This document shows positions 52,690 to 63,998 of a stretch of 64,000 bases of DNA, piece by piece. Each line of letters begins with the position of its first letter. Position 1 is the first letter of the stretch. A program made the position numbers and the translations under genes. Where the stretch lies: NCBI GenBank assembly GCA_004123355.1, contig SCHM01000006.1:1054001-1118000 (forward strand), written 5' to 3'. This stretch comes from Amphirosellinia nigrospora (Eukaryota; Ascomycota; Sordariomycetes; Xylariales; Xylariaceae). The notes under the pieces are model-generated. The model made no database searches and was not told where the DNA came from. It saw only the letters and a list, made by a program, of their open reading frames with translations.

Positions 52690-53415
52690 CAAGGGCTCTG
52701 ATTGAGGGCTTGGAATAGGTTCAATTGAGTAATAAACGACTATGGTGCCAAAGGGGCCATATAGATCTAATTCCTTCCTCCGTTTGAGGGAGGATTCGCC
52801 GCCTTTTATGCTTAGAATTCTCCTTCCTTTCCTTTCCTTTCCCTTCTTCACGGGACCGAAAGGTAAGACCTCTGTAGCCGGTGAGGCGAGTGTTTCGGGT
52901 TCGAGTTCAGCTCGGTATCTGCTTCTGAGACTCACGATAACTTCGTACGACTGCCTCAGCCTCGTAGGGTAGTATTTCGCGAGCTCCGTATGGGACCCTG
53001 TGTGGCACTGTATTGCGCACTGACCAGGATCCGTGTGACAGTGTGTGTGTGATAGGAGAATGCTCGCTGACTTAGGTATGATTTGGAACAAGGCTAGCGC
53101 TGGAGATAAAGTTGTTGCCACTTGCGGCATTATAAGGTGATTTCCTCGCATACTAGCTTAGTGCCACCAAGCTTGCTCCGTTGTTGAGGAGACAATAATC
53201 GTCTCAGCATCCGGGGACCCTTATGTCGTTGGCGTTGAAGAATATAGATGTAGAACTCAAAGTGTAAGTTAAGTGGGCGGTGTCTGGGGTATTTATAGAC
53301 GAATCTTTGTTGTGATGCAGAAAGTATAATAGTCGTTAAGTTCCTTGTCTTCGAGACGTGCACGTCTAGGCAGGCTCGCGTTGAGCTGTGAAAGCATGCA
53401 ACTCTACCCAAACCT
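52690..53415 (-). mobile_element. Possible LTR-retrotransposon relic (LTR and leader)
   Basis: Read on the minus strand, a TATAAATA box at 53288-53296 is followed by an untranslated-like segment with several short pyrimidine patches. An open frame with a basic, lysine/arginine-rich end (52687-53151) comes next. The layout recalls an LTR promoter and leader of a fungal retroelement. No protease, reverse transcriptase or integrase is present and no second LTR was found, so a solo or broken LTR is the most that can be said. Confidence 0.3.
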
Positions 53416-53633
53416 TAAGTATTAGGGGATTGTCAAATTTTGACGGCTACTCTAATATATCTCCCAAGGAAGCAACAGTAAGAGCACTGCCAATTTTATG
53501 ATCCTTGAAAGTCAGAAGGAAAGAAATCGCCGTGTTCAATCACTGGATCGAGTCTTCTAGTCGTCTCTCGCATGTGCTATGGGACTTGCAGGGCCAAGAT
53601 GAATACAGGCCTCCTCAAACAGAAGCTGAAGTC

Positions 53634-53847
53634 AACACCTAAACCTAAACCTAGGAGGGAATAAGGTATCGGGGACTAGAGTTTCGGGACAGTATTCTAG
53701 GTTGCTCCCGTTTGCCCGGGCCTCGTGAGCCGAACCTTAACCTTACCCAAACCACTGGGTGCCGAGGTCCAACGGGATCTTTAACCTTATTCGACATGCA
53801 TAGTGCATTAGATTCCCGATTACCAATGAAACCTAAACCCTAACCCA
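53634..53847 (+). repeat. Scattered telomere-like motifs
   Basis: Short CCTAAA/CCCTAA-type runs occur three times: 53634-53655 (ACCTAAACCTAAACC), 53733-53752 (ACCTTAACCTTACCC) and 53829-53847 (ACCTAAACCCTAACCC). Fungal telomeres are (TTAGGG)n, here seen as degenerate CCCTAA-strand copies. They may be a remnant of interstitial telomeric sequence, or a target or tail of a retroelement. Confidence 0.4.
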
Positions 53848-54300
53848 CTAGAAATAACCTTGTTTCCAAACCCGAAGCTACGGTGCCCATGATGTGAATT
53901 TAAGGTGTATAACTATGCTCTCGGGATGGCCGCTTAGCTACAAGCGAGTAAGATAAATTGACATCGTCTCGGCGCTTACCTTCCTACACCATGCGAGATG
54001 AAGCCTTACAGCGAAATATAATGAAAAAAACACTTTAAACAGGCACGCTCAATTAATCCCAATATTAGGTAAGAAGGGGTCACAAATCAATACACTAGCA
54101 ATCGCGATATCTGGGCAAATTCTTGATGACGGATCAACCCCACGACTTGCGTCCGGGAGAAGGGACCCGCGGACATACACTACTGCATGCCAGCTCATGT
54201 CGCCTGGAATAAGATCGGCTATATCAGCCTTGAGGATTTGACGACAATCTCTCCGGATAGATAGTTGAACCGATTGTAGGCAAACCCGGCAATAGCGGAT

Positions 54301-54375
54301 GTACGGGTATATGTGTGTAAACAGACTGAGAATGTAGAACATGTAGCTCAGTGTCCGAGACTGGGGGCACAACAG
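54301..54375 (+). mobile_element. Remnant of a non-LTR retrotransposon (LINE) C-terminal zinc knuckle
   Basis: In one plus frame the segment reads C-KQTENVEHVAQCPRLGAQ. This resembles the Cys/His motif (C...ETVEHVLLxCP) that ends the ORF2 protein of fungal LINEs. Upstream and downstream the frame is lost. The telomere-like motifs just upstream and the LTR-like segment make this a small cluster of old retroelement debris. Confidence 0.4.
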
Positions 54376-54572
54376 TGACGTCGATACACTATATCGTACC
54401 CGACAGCGCCTTGGTAGGGAAGAATGTTGTACTATAGTCTAGGGACGTCAATTTCAGAATGTGAATTATTCTTTCAGACGGCACGTAAATTAGTCGATCA
54501 GTTGATTCCATGCACTATCAAGCTATCTTTAAGTTTGTGTGTATGTACAGGTGTCCTGAAACCATGGAGCTC

Positions 54573-56192
54573 TCACACGAACTTCTCAACCGCACTCCAA
54601 AACCCCTCAGGGTCTTCACACATCGGCAAATGTCCAGTCTGCGGCACAACAGCAAGCTCAGCCCCGGACGCTCCCAGTAGCCCCTTAAAGCCATCCATAG
54701 CCTTAACCAACGCACCCTTCCATCGCCCTCGCCGACGACAAACAGGCCCGGGACCTCAGACCCCTTCATCTGACCGGTCAAATCATAATCCCAGAGCGCC
54801 TGACATCCGTACCGGAAGCCCTCGATGTCGTTACTGGAAACGATATCCTGGATCCAAGACACCGTGTCCTGCTTCTGCATCGTCTCGGGGTGGAACCATC
54901 GCTCCACCGTCTGCCCCGCGAGTTTCCCGATGCCTGCGGATCCGTCATCCAGGGGTGTCTTGGCGACGACGATCCGCTCTTTCCAAGCCGTTGTGTTGGC
55001 GGGGCTAGAGGTCGCATTGAAGTCGCACGCGATGAACTTTTCAAGCTTTGAGGGGTATTTCAGAGCGAATTTAAGCGTTGTGGCGCCGCCCATGGAGACG
55101 CCGATGAGAGCTTCTAGTTTTGGTATCCGTAGCGCGGTCAATAGGCTGCTGATGTCGTCTGCTAGGATGTCTAGTGTGGACGGTTGAGGTGGAGAGGGGA
55201 TGGAGTGTCTTCCGCGGGAATCATATCGGAGAACGCGGTATTGCGGCCGCTTTGCTTTGAATATCTCAATGAAACGATCCCACATGTGCAAGGACGTAAG
55301 TAGCGAGTTGCAAAATGCGACTATTGGTGCCTTTGGATCCGGGTTCCCTTCTAACCGGTAGGGGACGGCGAGGCCATCAGGAGTCGTGATATAAGACTCC
55401 AGGATCGGCGAAGGACTATTCGTAGTGAAAGTCTTGCCATCCGGTGACTTGAATGTAGACTTGGCCGGCGGGAGCAGAGACAAATTGTATAGATCCCGCG
55501 ACAGATGCAAGGACGTAGAATAGAGAGAACATCCTCCTCGAGCTCATCGTAGCATACTTGGCATATATCTCTTTAGTTCGGGGCGTGGAGGTAGCAGCTT
55601 GATACTCGGGACCTCCGAGTCCATTAGTCTTTGCCCAGTCATGCAAGGCCATGAACTTGGTAGGCTCGCCCTCGGCTAGGCCCGATATCTTGAAGAGCCG
55701 CGATCGCAGCCAGCCCGGGACCTTGGACAGCATATCCATATGCTCCTCACCATACCACTTCTCGATCTCCTCCGCGGAGTTGGCCGCATCCTTCGTCGTG
55801 AGTTGAACAGCGACCAAGCCGCGGCCCTCGGCCTCCTCATCCGTCAACTCCTCGATAGGGATGAAGAGCGGGGATTGCTTGCTCCGCAACCGGTCCAGGA
55901 AATAGCGGTCCACGTTGACTTGGCCGATCGTCTCAGCTTCCCGCTCGGATCTCTTGTCCCGGAGAGCGGTGTATATCTCCGTCTCCAGGTCGGGCATCGA
56001 CTTGACGTCGTAGGTTGCTAGGTAGGTCGGTTCCCGGTCATCCACGGCCTGGTACCGCAAGCCGTTGGCGAAGATCTGCGGCAGCTTCAGCCGGGTCGGG
56101 CCATGCTCGTTGTTGTACCACTCGTGAAACTGCTCGAGCAGGAGCCCCGGCTTGGGTTGCGCGGTCACAAAGAGACTTCCCGGGCCGGCCAT
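54573..56192 (-). CDS. EthD-like domain fused to alpha/beta hydrolase (3-oxoadipate enol-lactonase-like)
   Basis: The ATG at 56192 starts MAGPGSLFV. The N-terminal ~220 residues hold two ferredoxin-like halves with WYNNEHGPTRL and WYGEEHMDML, the pattern of EthD/dimeric alpha-beta-barrel enzymes. The C-terminal half is an alpha/beta hydrolase: RYDSRGRHSIP, nucleophile elbow GVSMGGAT, WFHPETM, ALWDYDL and catalytic His in TGHLPMCEDP, close to 3-oxoadipate enol-lactonases, which hydrolyse an enol-lactone in aromatic-ring catabolism. The fusion is seen in fungi as one protein of about 530 residues. Two breaks: near 55510-55525 between the domains (one base too many) and near 54719-54722 (one base short). 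Without the second correction the catalytic His is lost. The gene appears intronless. Confidence 0.85.
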
Positions 56193-58748
56193 GGTATTCA
56201 ATGTGCAGGTGTTTATACAATAACAATTGTCCGTTTAGCTAGCAGAAATGATGAACTTTTACGTGCAGGATTTTGGAAATATCTGGCTGCGGATAAGCAA
56301 GAATAATGGAGACACACACATGCAACGGCGGGGTTCCGACGATACCTTGCTTTCTCATCGCGAGCAGCGGGTAAATGCTTTCCCTCAAAAATGCGCAACA
56401 ACGCTGGATAGTCCTCAAAACTCTACCAAATCAAACCTGGTGCGCATCGTGTCTGATCACAGACTAACCGTACCAATTTCTACACAGCACAGCGCCGTAG
56501 AGAGATGACCAATGCCACTTCTGATGCGCTGCGACAAGCATTGCATCATCCGTGCGATTCAACTTCAAGGGCCCGAGGGCCGGCATTGACCTTCGGCAAT
56601 TACCGGGGCTAAGCCAGCGGTTCGGAGAAATTTGATCTTCAGTTACTCGCATAACATGGATACGCAGATCCATCTTCTTTTAAGATCTCGTCTCCTCCAT
56701 CTGGGGTTCTACTCGTCCCTTATGCTCTGCGTACCTCATGCATGCTGTAAGCTTTTCGGAATCAGGGACCATGAACCGACGCGCCTAGTGCCAGAGATAC
56801 GGGCTGGCGTGCCTCTATATAACGTACTTACTTAAAGTAAGTATTACAACAAAACGCTTCGGGCAATACCTATGGTGCTAGAAATCCCGCCGACATACCA
56901 GAGGCGAATTCTCGGACTTTCAAAGATAAAGGATAAGGGATTAAATTCCCATATTCTCCATCGCCTGATTATTCGAGATCTAACTAGTCTAGTCTACCTA
57001 GGTACTTAACCTAGGTAAGTAGTCTAGTGTAATAAGGGCCGAATCTATATGTACGGCAGCACGCCGCAACCTGGTCCCTGGGACGAGGGCTGGCGGCTCG
57101 GGATCCCGATCCTCCAGCGCCCTCAGGCCGCTGTCTAGCGCGCAGGACCCTAGCGGCTAGGCGGTCAAATCCCCGACGCAGCTACCTCTTTTGACACTTC
57201 AGCTCGAGCCTCACTTACACGTTCCCCCACGAAAGGATGCGCTCCTTTTTTCTCCCCAAACTGTTGAATAGAGTATGAGCTGCTGGTTGCATTCGCGCTA
57301 AAAGGCGTCGCTATCTCCCGCTGTGCTGTTCTTACCATACGATCGGCTGGGCATACCCAGACCGGTCCAGCGTCTCGGGTCGGTCAGGAGCACGTAGGCA
57401 CACACTTCATCACAAGGAGCGCGCTGGTCGATTAGCCTCACTGCGTGCTAGTGAAGATACGTTCTTGCTGTTTTCCCTCAGCTAACCACGTAGGATGCGG
57501 AATCGCCCAGCGCTGGGGGCGACGTATACGGACCATTCATGGCTGGTGTGGAATCGTAAACTGCTTCAGCTCGTCGGTAACGGCTCGCCTAGCTTGTCAA
57601 ATCGGTAACCGGCGACTGATGGGCCGCTGGTCTAGACTAAGAGCGGCCCCCCTGTGCTGGGGTTTACAGTACTGGGATGGTGACCGGGAATATCTACGAC
57701 TAACGGGAACTGCATACCCAATCATGGACAATTCAACCTCTTTGAAGAGGAACGTATAATCCGAGGCGTTCGTTTCGCCATCTCTCGGGGCTTCCGACTT
57801 GGTGTCTCGCGACGAACTTGGACATCTCAACGGCCCTTATCGTGCTCAGGTGATATCTAGACGTTTCAACGCTAGCTAGGTCATGGTTTCTAGCGCGAGT
57901 AGTAAATGTTGGGGAAGTTGGGGTCAGATGAAGCATACGATAGGATTGAGGCCATTTTCACCCCCACCTCTGTCACGGTCGTTGACAGCAGGCCTCTTGT
58001 TAGGCCAATGGTGCAAACACTTGGTATTTTGGCTTGGATGAAGAATAGAAATCAGGTGTTTTCGAGAAGTTGCGGGATGAAGTAATGAGTATATCGTACA
58101 TCTCAGCTCTTCAAATGCCGACTATATGTCTACTATTACGTTAGTTTAACAGCTTCGTGAAGAGGCTAGTTATTTGACGAGGAATTTAAAGAATTAAAGT
58201 GCACGACACTATCTTATCCAGTACGGATGGGCATGAAATCACATACTACATTGGTAGTCGACGACTGTTGTTGTATACCTATCATCCGTTGTCTCCCAGT
58301 AGAGCGTAATAGTCTCAGCTATACTATTAACTTGACAGTAATAGGACCGCAATCAAAGCTCACACATACTTCACGCGTAAACCCAAAGTAGTTTAAAAAA
58401 ATACTTTGCTAGATTCCTAACCTTCCCAGCCCTTTGACGCTAGGACCGCAAGAGGAAAGCTGACTAGCTGCTATATACAAGATATGTGCTACTCTTTGTG
58501 TGCACGGATGCATTGCGTTGTAACGCCCATCGCGATACAGACCACGAAGCGACTAAGCTTTGTATCTCTGTCTTGATGCAACGGACCATATATATATATA
58601 TATCCCATTCATGCAATGATTTCCTAACCGAATCGGTTGACGTCCATCGTCGCCATCTTACACCAGCTCTCACGTAAAGAGGGATAGAAATCTATCTCCT
58701 TGTCAAGATACCCGCTGCTTATTATGCTTGGGTTTTCTACCCCATTGA
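56193..58748. other. Intergenic, nothing recognised
   Basis: About 2.5 kb. Frames at 56632-56835, 57445-57759 (+) and 57597-57936 (-) carry no motif. An (AT)n microsatellite lies at about 58591-58606. It includes the promoter of the hydrolase gene and the 3' flank of the DUF1479 gene. Confidence 0.4.
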
Positions 58749-60512
58749 TCACCTCTCCTTCTCCCTCCGCGTCTGATTCGGCGTAGCCGACGACGAAGAC
58801 GAAGCCGCAGACGTAGGCGTGACGACCTCCTTTTCCTTCTCCCTCGACGTAGGCACGGGACTGCTCGCCCGCGTAGGCATGTAGAAGTCATACCGGTCCG
58901 GGAAGAGGATGATGTTGGCGAGACGGACGACCTCGGTCTCGGCGCGGGAGCTCGACGACGCCGACACCGGGTGTCCATGCCACCACTGTCCTCCATCTCT
59001 ACATCCTTCTCCGTCGGCGAACTCGACTTCGGCGTCTCGTCCGCCGCCAACGACTTCCCGCCGCTCAATGTCCACGGCGATAGACCCATCGCCCGTAATC
59101 CCTCCTCGCCTCCGACTTCGCGGATCTCTTTTTCGCCCAGTCGGCCTGTATGCGGTGCCTCGCTGCCCAGCCCCGTCCCCGTCGAGTCAAAATCCGGTCC
59201 TGGATGGCCACGCAGGAATGCCTTACGTTGACGGGCGAGGAAGAGCGCGTTAGTCTGCGTTAGCGGTGCAGCGGGTGAGTAGACGAGCATAGATGTATTT
59301 GAGCCCGACTCGGACGGTGTGGCGTCGCCGCCGCGGTAGTTGGTGTTGGAGAACTGGTACGCCTGATCCGGGTGCCAGATGATGTAATCGCCGGCCTGAA
59401 GCGTCGGCGGCGTGACGAGGCTCTTGTCGAGCTGGAGATGCGGGTGCCACGCCGCCGTCACGCGCTGTGCGTGGCCCGGCACCGCGCCGTGTATTATCGT
59501 CGTCTGCTCCTTGTCGAGCGCCCAGTTGGCCGGGTCGAGGTACTGCGCCCACTTCTCGGGGCCGTCGCTTGCCTCGGGGGCCGGCTCCTTGGGCGAGAAG
59601 AAGGGGCGCAGGAGGAAGTAGACGGTAGACAGTTTTGGTGAGGGAAGCAGACGGATCATGCCTGGCTCGACTACCGTCAGTGCAAGTATGCCCTGGAACA
59701 TGCGCATCATGGAACATGCACCAGCGCCATTATACAGGTCCGACGTAGCGTTGACGCGGCCTGCCGGATCCCACGCGTTATACGCCTCCCAATTGCCCTT
59801 AAAAATCTCATCGTAAAGACCGCAACGCCCATAACCGTCTAATTCCCACCGCTCCAAACTTCCGTTATCCACCTGCGCAATCGATGCGTTCGATGCCGCC
59901 GCCGCCGCCGCGATGAGGCTGTCCTCGGGCGAGACGGGCGCTGCCGCGACGCCGTTGACGGTGATGATGCCGTTGTTGGTGGATTCTATTCTAATACGAT
60001 CTGCGTATGTAATGGGAAACCGCGTGGCGAGCCGGTCGTCGTTGCAATTCCACAACGACATGGCGAACCGCTGCGCCTGCAGCATGTTGGGGTATGCACG
60101 CGAGCGCACTTGCGCCGGCGTCCAGAAGAAGTCGAAACAGGTCGGGTCCTGCGCCGGGGGCGGCTTGAAATCGTGCTTCGTCTCCAGGTATTTCTTGGTC
60201 TCTTCCACCCACTGGTCAGCGTTCTCGGCGGCACGACGCCGCGGATGACACCGATTCCATGGCGTTTCAGACTAGCTTCAAAGGGCGTCACCTTGGTCGT
60301 GTCGTGGATGTCGGTAAAGTCAATCGAGGGGATCAGTTCTGTGCGGCGTTCGTCTATGTACTTTATTTCGTCGCGCAGTGCGACGATCAGGCGACTCCAA
60401 GACGCCTCGAGTGCGGATTCGTGCCCTGCCACTAGCCGTTTCTTCAGACTGGCAAATCGCGAAGGGAGAGGGACCGGCTGGGTGCCGTAAAAAGATAAAA
60501 CTGGGGCTCCAT
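58749..60512 (-). CDS. DUF1479 family Fe(II)/2-oxoglutarate-type dioxygenase (YbiU-like)
   Basis: Read from the ATG at 60512. The N-terminal part has ALRDEIKYIDER, ELIPSIDF and RHGIGVIRGVVP; then WVEETKKYLETK, DFFWTPAQVR, MSLWNC, RFPITYADRIRI, ERWELDGYG, GNWEAYNAWD, MMRMFQG, GDYIIWHPDQAYQ (metal-binding WHxD region) and SMLVYSPAAPLT. After a polar linker the last part has WHGHPVSAS and IILFPDRYDFYMP. This is the DUF1479 fold, a large double-stranded beta-helix family with members in bacteria and fungi. Substrate unknown. One base is short near 60452, 60226-60232 and 58981-58985; each correction joins conserved blocks. No intron evident. Upstream lies a repeat-rich, GC-rich segment. Confidence 0.82.
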
Positions 60513-60723
60513 GCTCTTGGAAGAAACCGGGCGCTGCCTGCTCTTTGCTATTCTGCTCTCTCTGTGGTCGCTCGGTCGCGGGCGCTTAGTACCATTTGTC
60601 CTGGTGTGCGGGTGCGGCACCGTGATGCTTTTTGCGAGGGTCGAAAACAGCGGTTGCTGCAAGCCCCTATCGTTGTTGCGCCGTGATGGTGGCCAGCGGT
60701 CGCGCAGAGAGGATGGAATTCGT

Positions 60724-60832
60724 GGTCGTCGGTGCTGTCGTCGGTGCTGTCGTCGGTGCTGTCGTCGCAGTGGTCGCAGTGGTCGCAACAGTCGCAGCGG
60801 CAGCAGTGGTGGCGGCAGCGGCAGCGGCAGCC
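60724..60832. repeat. GC-rich tandem repeat, 12-bp unit grading into CAG/GGC triplets
   Basis: Three copies of GTCGTCGGTGCT at 60726-60766 continue into GTCGCAGTG units and then GCAGCGGCA triplets. In the minus strand it spells Cys/Asp/Ser repeats, in the plus strand Val/Ala repeats. Both are products of low complexity rather than evidence for a protein. It sits upstream of the DUF1479 start. Confidence 0.75.
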
Positions 60833-60849
60833 ATGGCGCTCTCGAGTGA

Positions 60850-62966
60850 GGGGACCGGCGCTGCTTGCGCCTGTGCGCGGCACCACGGGCACCACGTCTA
60901 CCTTGGACATCTCAACCCTTTTCCCTATTTCGCGCCCTGTGTCTTCTGACCGGTTTTGCTGCAGCGTCTGGCTCGGCCATTCAGAGTCCGTTCCCTAGCA
61001 CTTCGCGCGCTGGGGCAGCGCGGGGTTCCCAGCACTAATAAATAATGCCAGGCCTTGGTTTGGAGAACCACCCGAACCACCCCCAACCACCCCTGCTTGA
61101 CCCCGTTACCCTGGAAGGGGTCTGGGGCGTGGACATGGGTCCCCGAGGGGCGATGGCGCCCCGCCCGTTGCGGCCCCCCGGCCCGAAGAGGCTCGATGGC
61201 AGTGCATGCTTTGATTGACATGCCGGCTCGCAGCTCCGGGCGCCTGGGCCAGGCCTCGATGAGGCAACGATGGCTTCCTGACGGTCCGTCTCACTCGAGA
61301 CAGCGCCAGAGAAACGCAGTGAGCCGGACTCTTGCCCCCGCCCGCCCCAGACACCACCTAGGTAGGCTCTGGCAGGCATTCGAGACGAATAGATTGCTCT
61401 TTGCGTGCTCTCCCAGCCAGCATCCGAAGCCAATCGACACCAGGACTCCCCGTCAGTCTTGTATACCCCCAGAGAGCAGCCGGCATATTTCTACCCTTTA
61501 CCATTGGTCGGGAATTTGCATGCGAAATTCTCCGTCAGATGTCAGCCCGGTCCATAGGGATGGGGCCTACTAGAATTGTCGACGGAGCATGCGAATTGGG
61601 ACGTTGCCCAAAGAATCGCCAAGAAGGGAACAGCTTGTCACGTCTTCTCTTGCGCCTTATCGTGCCATGCCCTTGTTGGACTACACCATATTACAGTAGG
61701 CCAGACTTATCATAATCAGGAGGCGAAATCCGACACTTGTCAATCCTCCAATTCCGCCGGCCCATCTCCCGTTACTGCTGAGCTCTAGGATGATCGGGAC
61801 AGAACGCCTGGCCTAGATCTGTCCCTTTCTATGCGCAGGTTCGCTGCGGCGAGACTAGCTGGCAGATAAGAGAGTATAGGACAGGGACTAGCAGATGACT
61901 ATTAGCATTGAGGGCATCGAGATCTCGCTTCTAGTTGAACTAGGAGGTAGGTAGGCAAGTGGATATGTTTCGAAGCCATTCGTCCTTGTTTCTTCCTACC
62001 AGCGCAAGATTCAACGCTCCATAGTCCGAAGCTAAGGCAAGTAGTTAATTAATATGAGATAAGCCGTCTCCAACACCCACACTACGTACGGCACGAGGCG
62101 CGCCATTCCATTCCATCCTCACGGGTTTCCGCGCGGGTGCGGAAACCAAAGCGAGTAACGTTACCGTGAGCTGGGCTGCTAGGTTTACTACTTACCTAGT
62201 ACCCAGCTTCCATCATATGTATGAACAAAGTAGAGATTGATCGGCGGTGACCATACATTCACCTGGGGCGGATGCCCGTTTCCCGCAATCCAGTAACACA
62301 AATCTAGCATAGAGCGTGTCCTTGCCACGTCTTCGGATCGCTTGTCGGGTGTGGGATGTGCAGTAGGAAAAATCGGACAATTGCATACTTTTCTTACGAT
62401 TACAAAGCTACCTTATACGACCTAGGGCAGCATTGAGTTTCAAGTCCCTGGCGAGGGCTTTGAAATCTTCTAGAAAGCCCATCCGAACACATCAGATTCC
62501 TGTAGCGCTCGCCTTTACACAACCCCCGAGCCAAACCAGAGTATCAAAGCATGTATTTAGAACCGCAGCAGATCTCTCCCAGGAAGCTCCCGCGTCACAT
62601 GCACATGCCCATGTTCAAGAGCGCAGATACCATGCCATCCTATACTCCCAATACACCCGAGCATTAGTAAACCTGACCAAGACACCAACGCCAGGGCGAG
62701 ATCTACCCAACCAACCCAGGCCATCTCGCAGCTGAGAGCGCTTGCGTAACACTCTTCTCCTCCATCGCGCGAAGACGCAGCCTTAGCCAAGAGCCAAACC
62801 AAAAAAGCAGAACCCAAGCACTGTGATATCATTGCCTAGACTTCAGAGTTAGCGCCCAATCCGACGAACCATCAAGTATGAGAGGAGGCGAGATTATGTA
62901 CCCAGGTAGGCAGCCAGCTCAACTACTACCCAATCTACACACCACGTCGCTACGCGACTCACTCTC
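60850..62966. other. Intergenic, GC-rich then normal, no gene supported
   Basis: Many overlapping ORFs on both strands (60925-61788) arise from GC-rich, stop-poor DNA and compete with each other; none shows a domain. The rest to 62966 is featureless. Short ORFs at 62433-62735 (+) and 62557-62832 (-) overlap and look random. Confidence 0.45.
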
Positions 62967-63194
62967 TTAAACATTAAACACACATATCTTCCACTCCCCT
63001 CCGTGAACATGATTGGCGCTCGACTCCCGCCCGGCGTTGCAGTTAGTGTGGACATCTATCTGCGCAGTATTTATCCCGGGTCTAAGGATGAATCCAAACA
63101 TGACAGCCGTCCCCCACACTTGGCCATCATTGAACGTGGGTTCACTCGACAGATCAGGGTAGAGGTATGAAGTTTTTACGCGTGCATATGTCAT
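62967..63194 (-). CDS. Small hypothetical ORF (75 aa), possible last exon
   Basis: An ATG-started frame on the minus strand, MTYARVKTS... ending EWKICVFNV. It has two cysteines near the C-terminus and no signal peptide, so if real it may be the last exon of a larger gene starting upstream. No family recognised. Confidence 0.3.
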   Translation of the reverse strand: MTYARVKTSYLYPDLSSEPTFNDGQVWGTAVMFGFILRPGINTAQIDVHTNCNAGRESSANHVHGGEWKICVFNV

Positions 63195-63443
63195 TCAACG
63201 CGGGATTAGCCGTGTACATACGCTCAAGTACCCTCTAACTTGGCTTTGCTCCAGCCGCGTTATGCAGCTCGAAGCTGATCATAACTCATTCCTCAGACTT
63301 GGCTCAATCTACCTCGATCACGCAATTACTGGTGCGCCAAAATTACCTTCAGTATCCCGTTGTACATAATCCTCGGCCCATAGCAAACGCCTCGTATCAA
63401 ACATTTCCATCTCCACCGATCAACTTTCTGCTCGGGCCCCAGA

Positions 63444-63998
63444 TCAAACCCTTCTCCTGCTGCTGACACCAGGAAAACCACCACTCATTATTGTAGCCCC
63501 TTCGGCGATGTCCCTCTGTCTCATGGCAATCTCTAGCTCACGTAGGGCGCAATGAGCCGCAATGACTTTGAAGCTCTCAAAATCGACCGCATTCCTCTTG
63601 TTAGTACTACGACGGCTGTTTCTGACTATGCCTGCCTGGAGGCATGCGATGCTTAATTCAAGCGCTGTGAACTCCTCCCCTGAGTCGGTATTGCCATCGT
63701 AGACGTCGTATGTGTCACCCTCGACCCTGTCCAATAGGTCATTCGAGGCCTTCGTATCTTGCTTTCTGATAAGCCCTTCGACCCATTTTGTGATACGATC
63801 AAACTCATCCTTGAGTTTAAGAGATGTGTCACGTTGTCGGCGGGTCTGGACACCAGACTTGTTGAATATTGTGCCAGTGAAAACCTCCAATTCGGTAATA
63901 CTCTTAGAGGCATGTTCTGAGTAATCAATCGTAGCTGTCCAGACCATATCCTCGTACCTGAATACATTCAGCAACGAGCGAGAACAGGAAGGTCTCAT
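63444..63998 (-). CDS. Unrecognised protein, partial at window edge
   Basis: An open frame of 184 codons on the minus strand. Much of it is helical and charged (TRRQRDTSLKLKDEFDRIT...WVEGLIRKQD) with an acidic patch (YDGNTDSGEEF). An intron acceptor-like CTGAATGTATTCAG lies near 63965, so the true exon may start there and earlier exons may lie beyond 64000. The helical, charged character recalls N-terminal regions of fungal STAND or ankyrin proteins, but I cannot assign it. Confidence 0.45.
   Translation of the reverse strand: MRPSCSRSLLNVFRYEDMVWTATIDYSEHASKSITELEVFTGTIFNKSGVQTRRQRDTSLKLKDEFDRITKWVEGLIRKQDTKASNDLLDRVEGDTYDVYDGNTDSGEEFTALELSIACLQAGIVRNSRRSTNKRNAVDFESFKVIAAHCALRELEIAMRQRDIAEGATIMSGGFPGVSSRRRV

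Noticed and set aside
52070-52705. 211-codon ORF on the plus strand
   Set aside because: No domain, competing minus-strand frames cover the same DNA, and it lies in a retroelement-debris region.
52880-52915. GGGTTCGAGTTC resembling a tRNA B-box
   Set aside because: No A-box upstream and no cloverleaf could be drawn.
53150-53411. 93-codon minus-strand ORF starting near 53411
   Set aside because: It spans the TATAAATA box of the LTR-like segment and has no recognisable content.
60548-60910. Cysteine-rich ORF resembling a metallothionein (CRCRCRHHCCRCDCC, minus strand)
   Set aside because: It is the translation of a low-complexity triplet repeat; the plus strand gives an equally long Ala/Val frame. 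No codon evidence favours either.
61035-61573. Long overlapping ORFs on both strands in GC-rich DNA
   Set aside because: Stop-poor composition explains them; the sequences are rich in Pro/Arg/Gly/Ser and show no domain.
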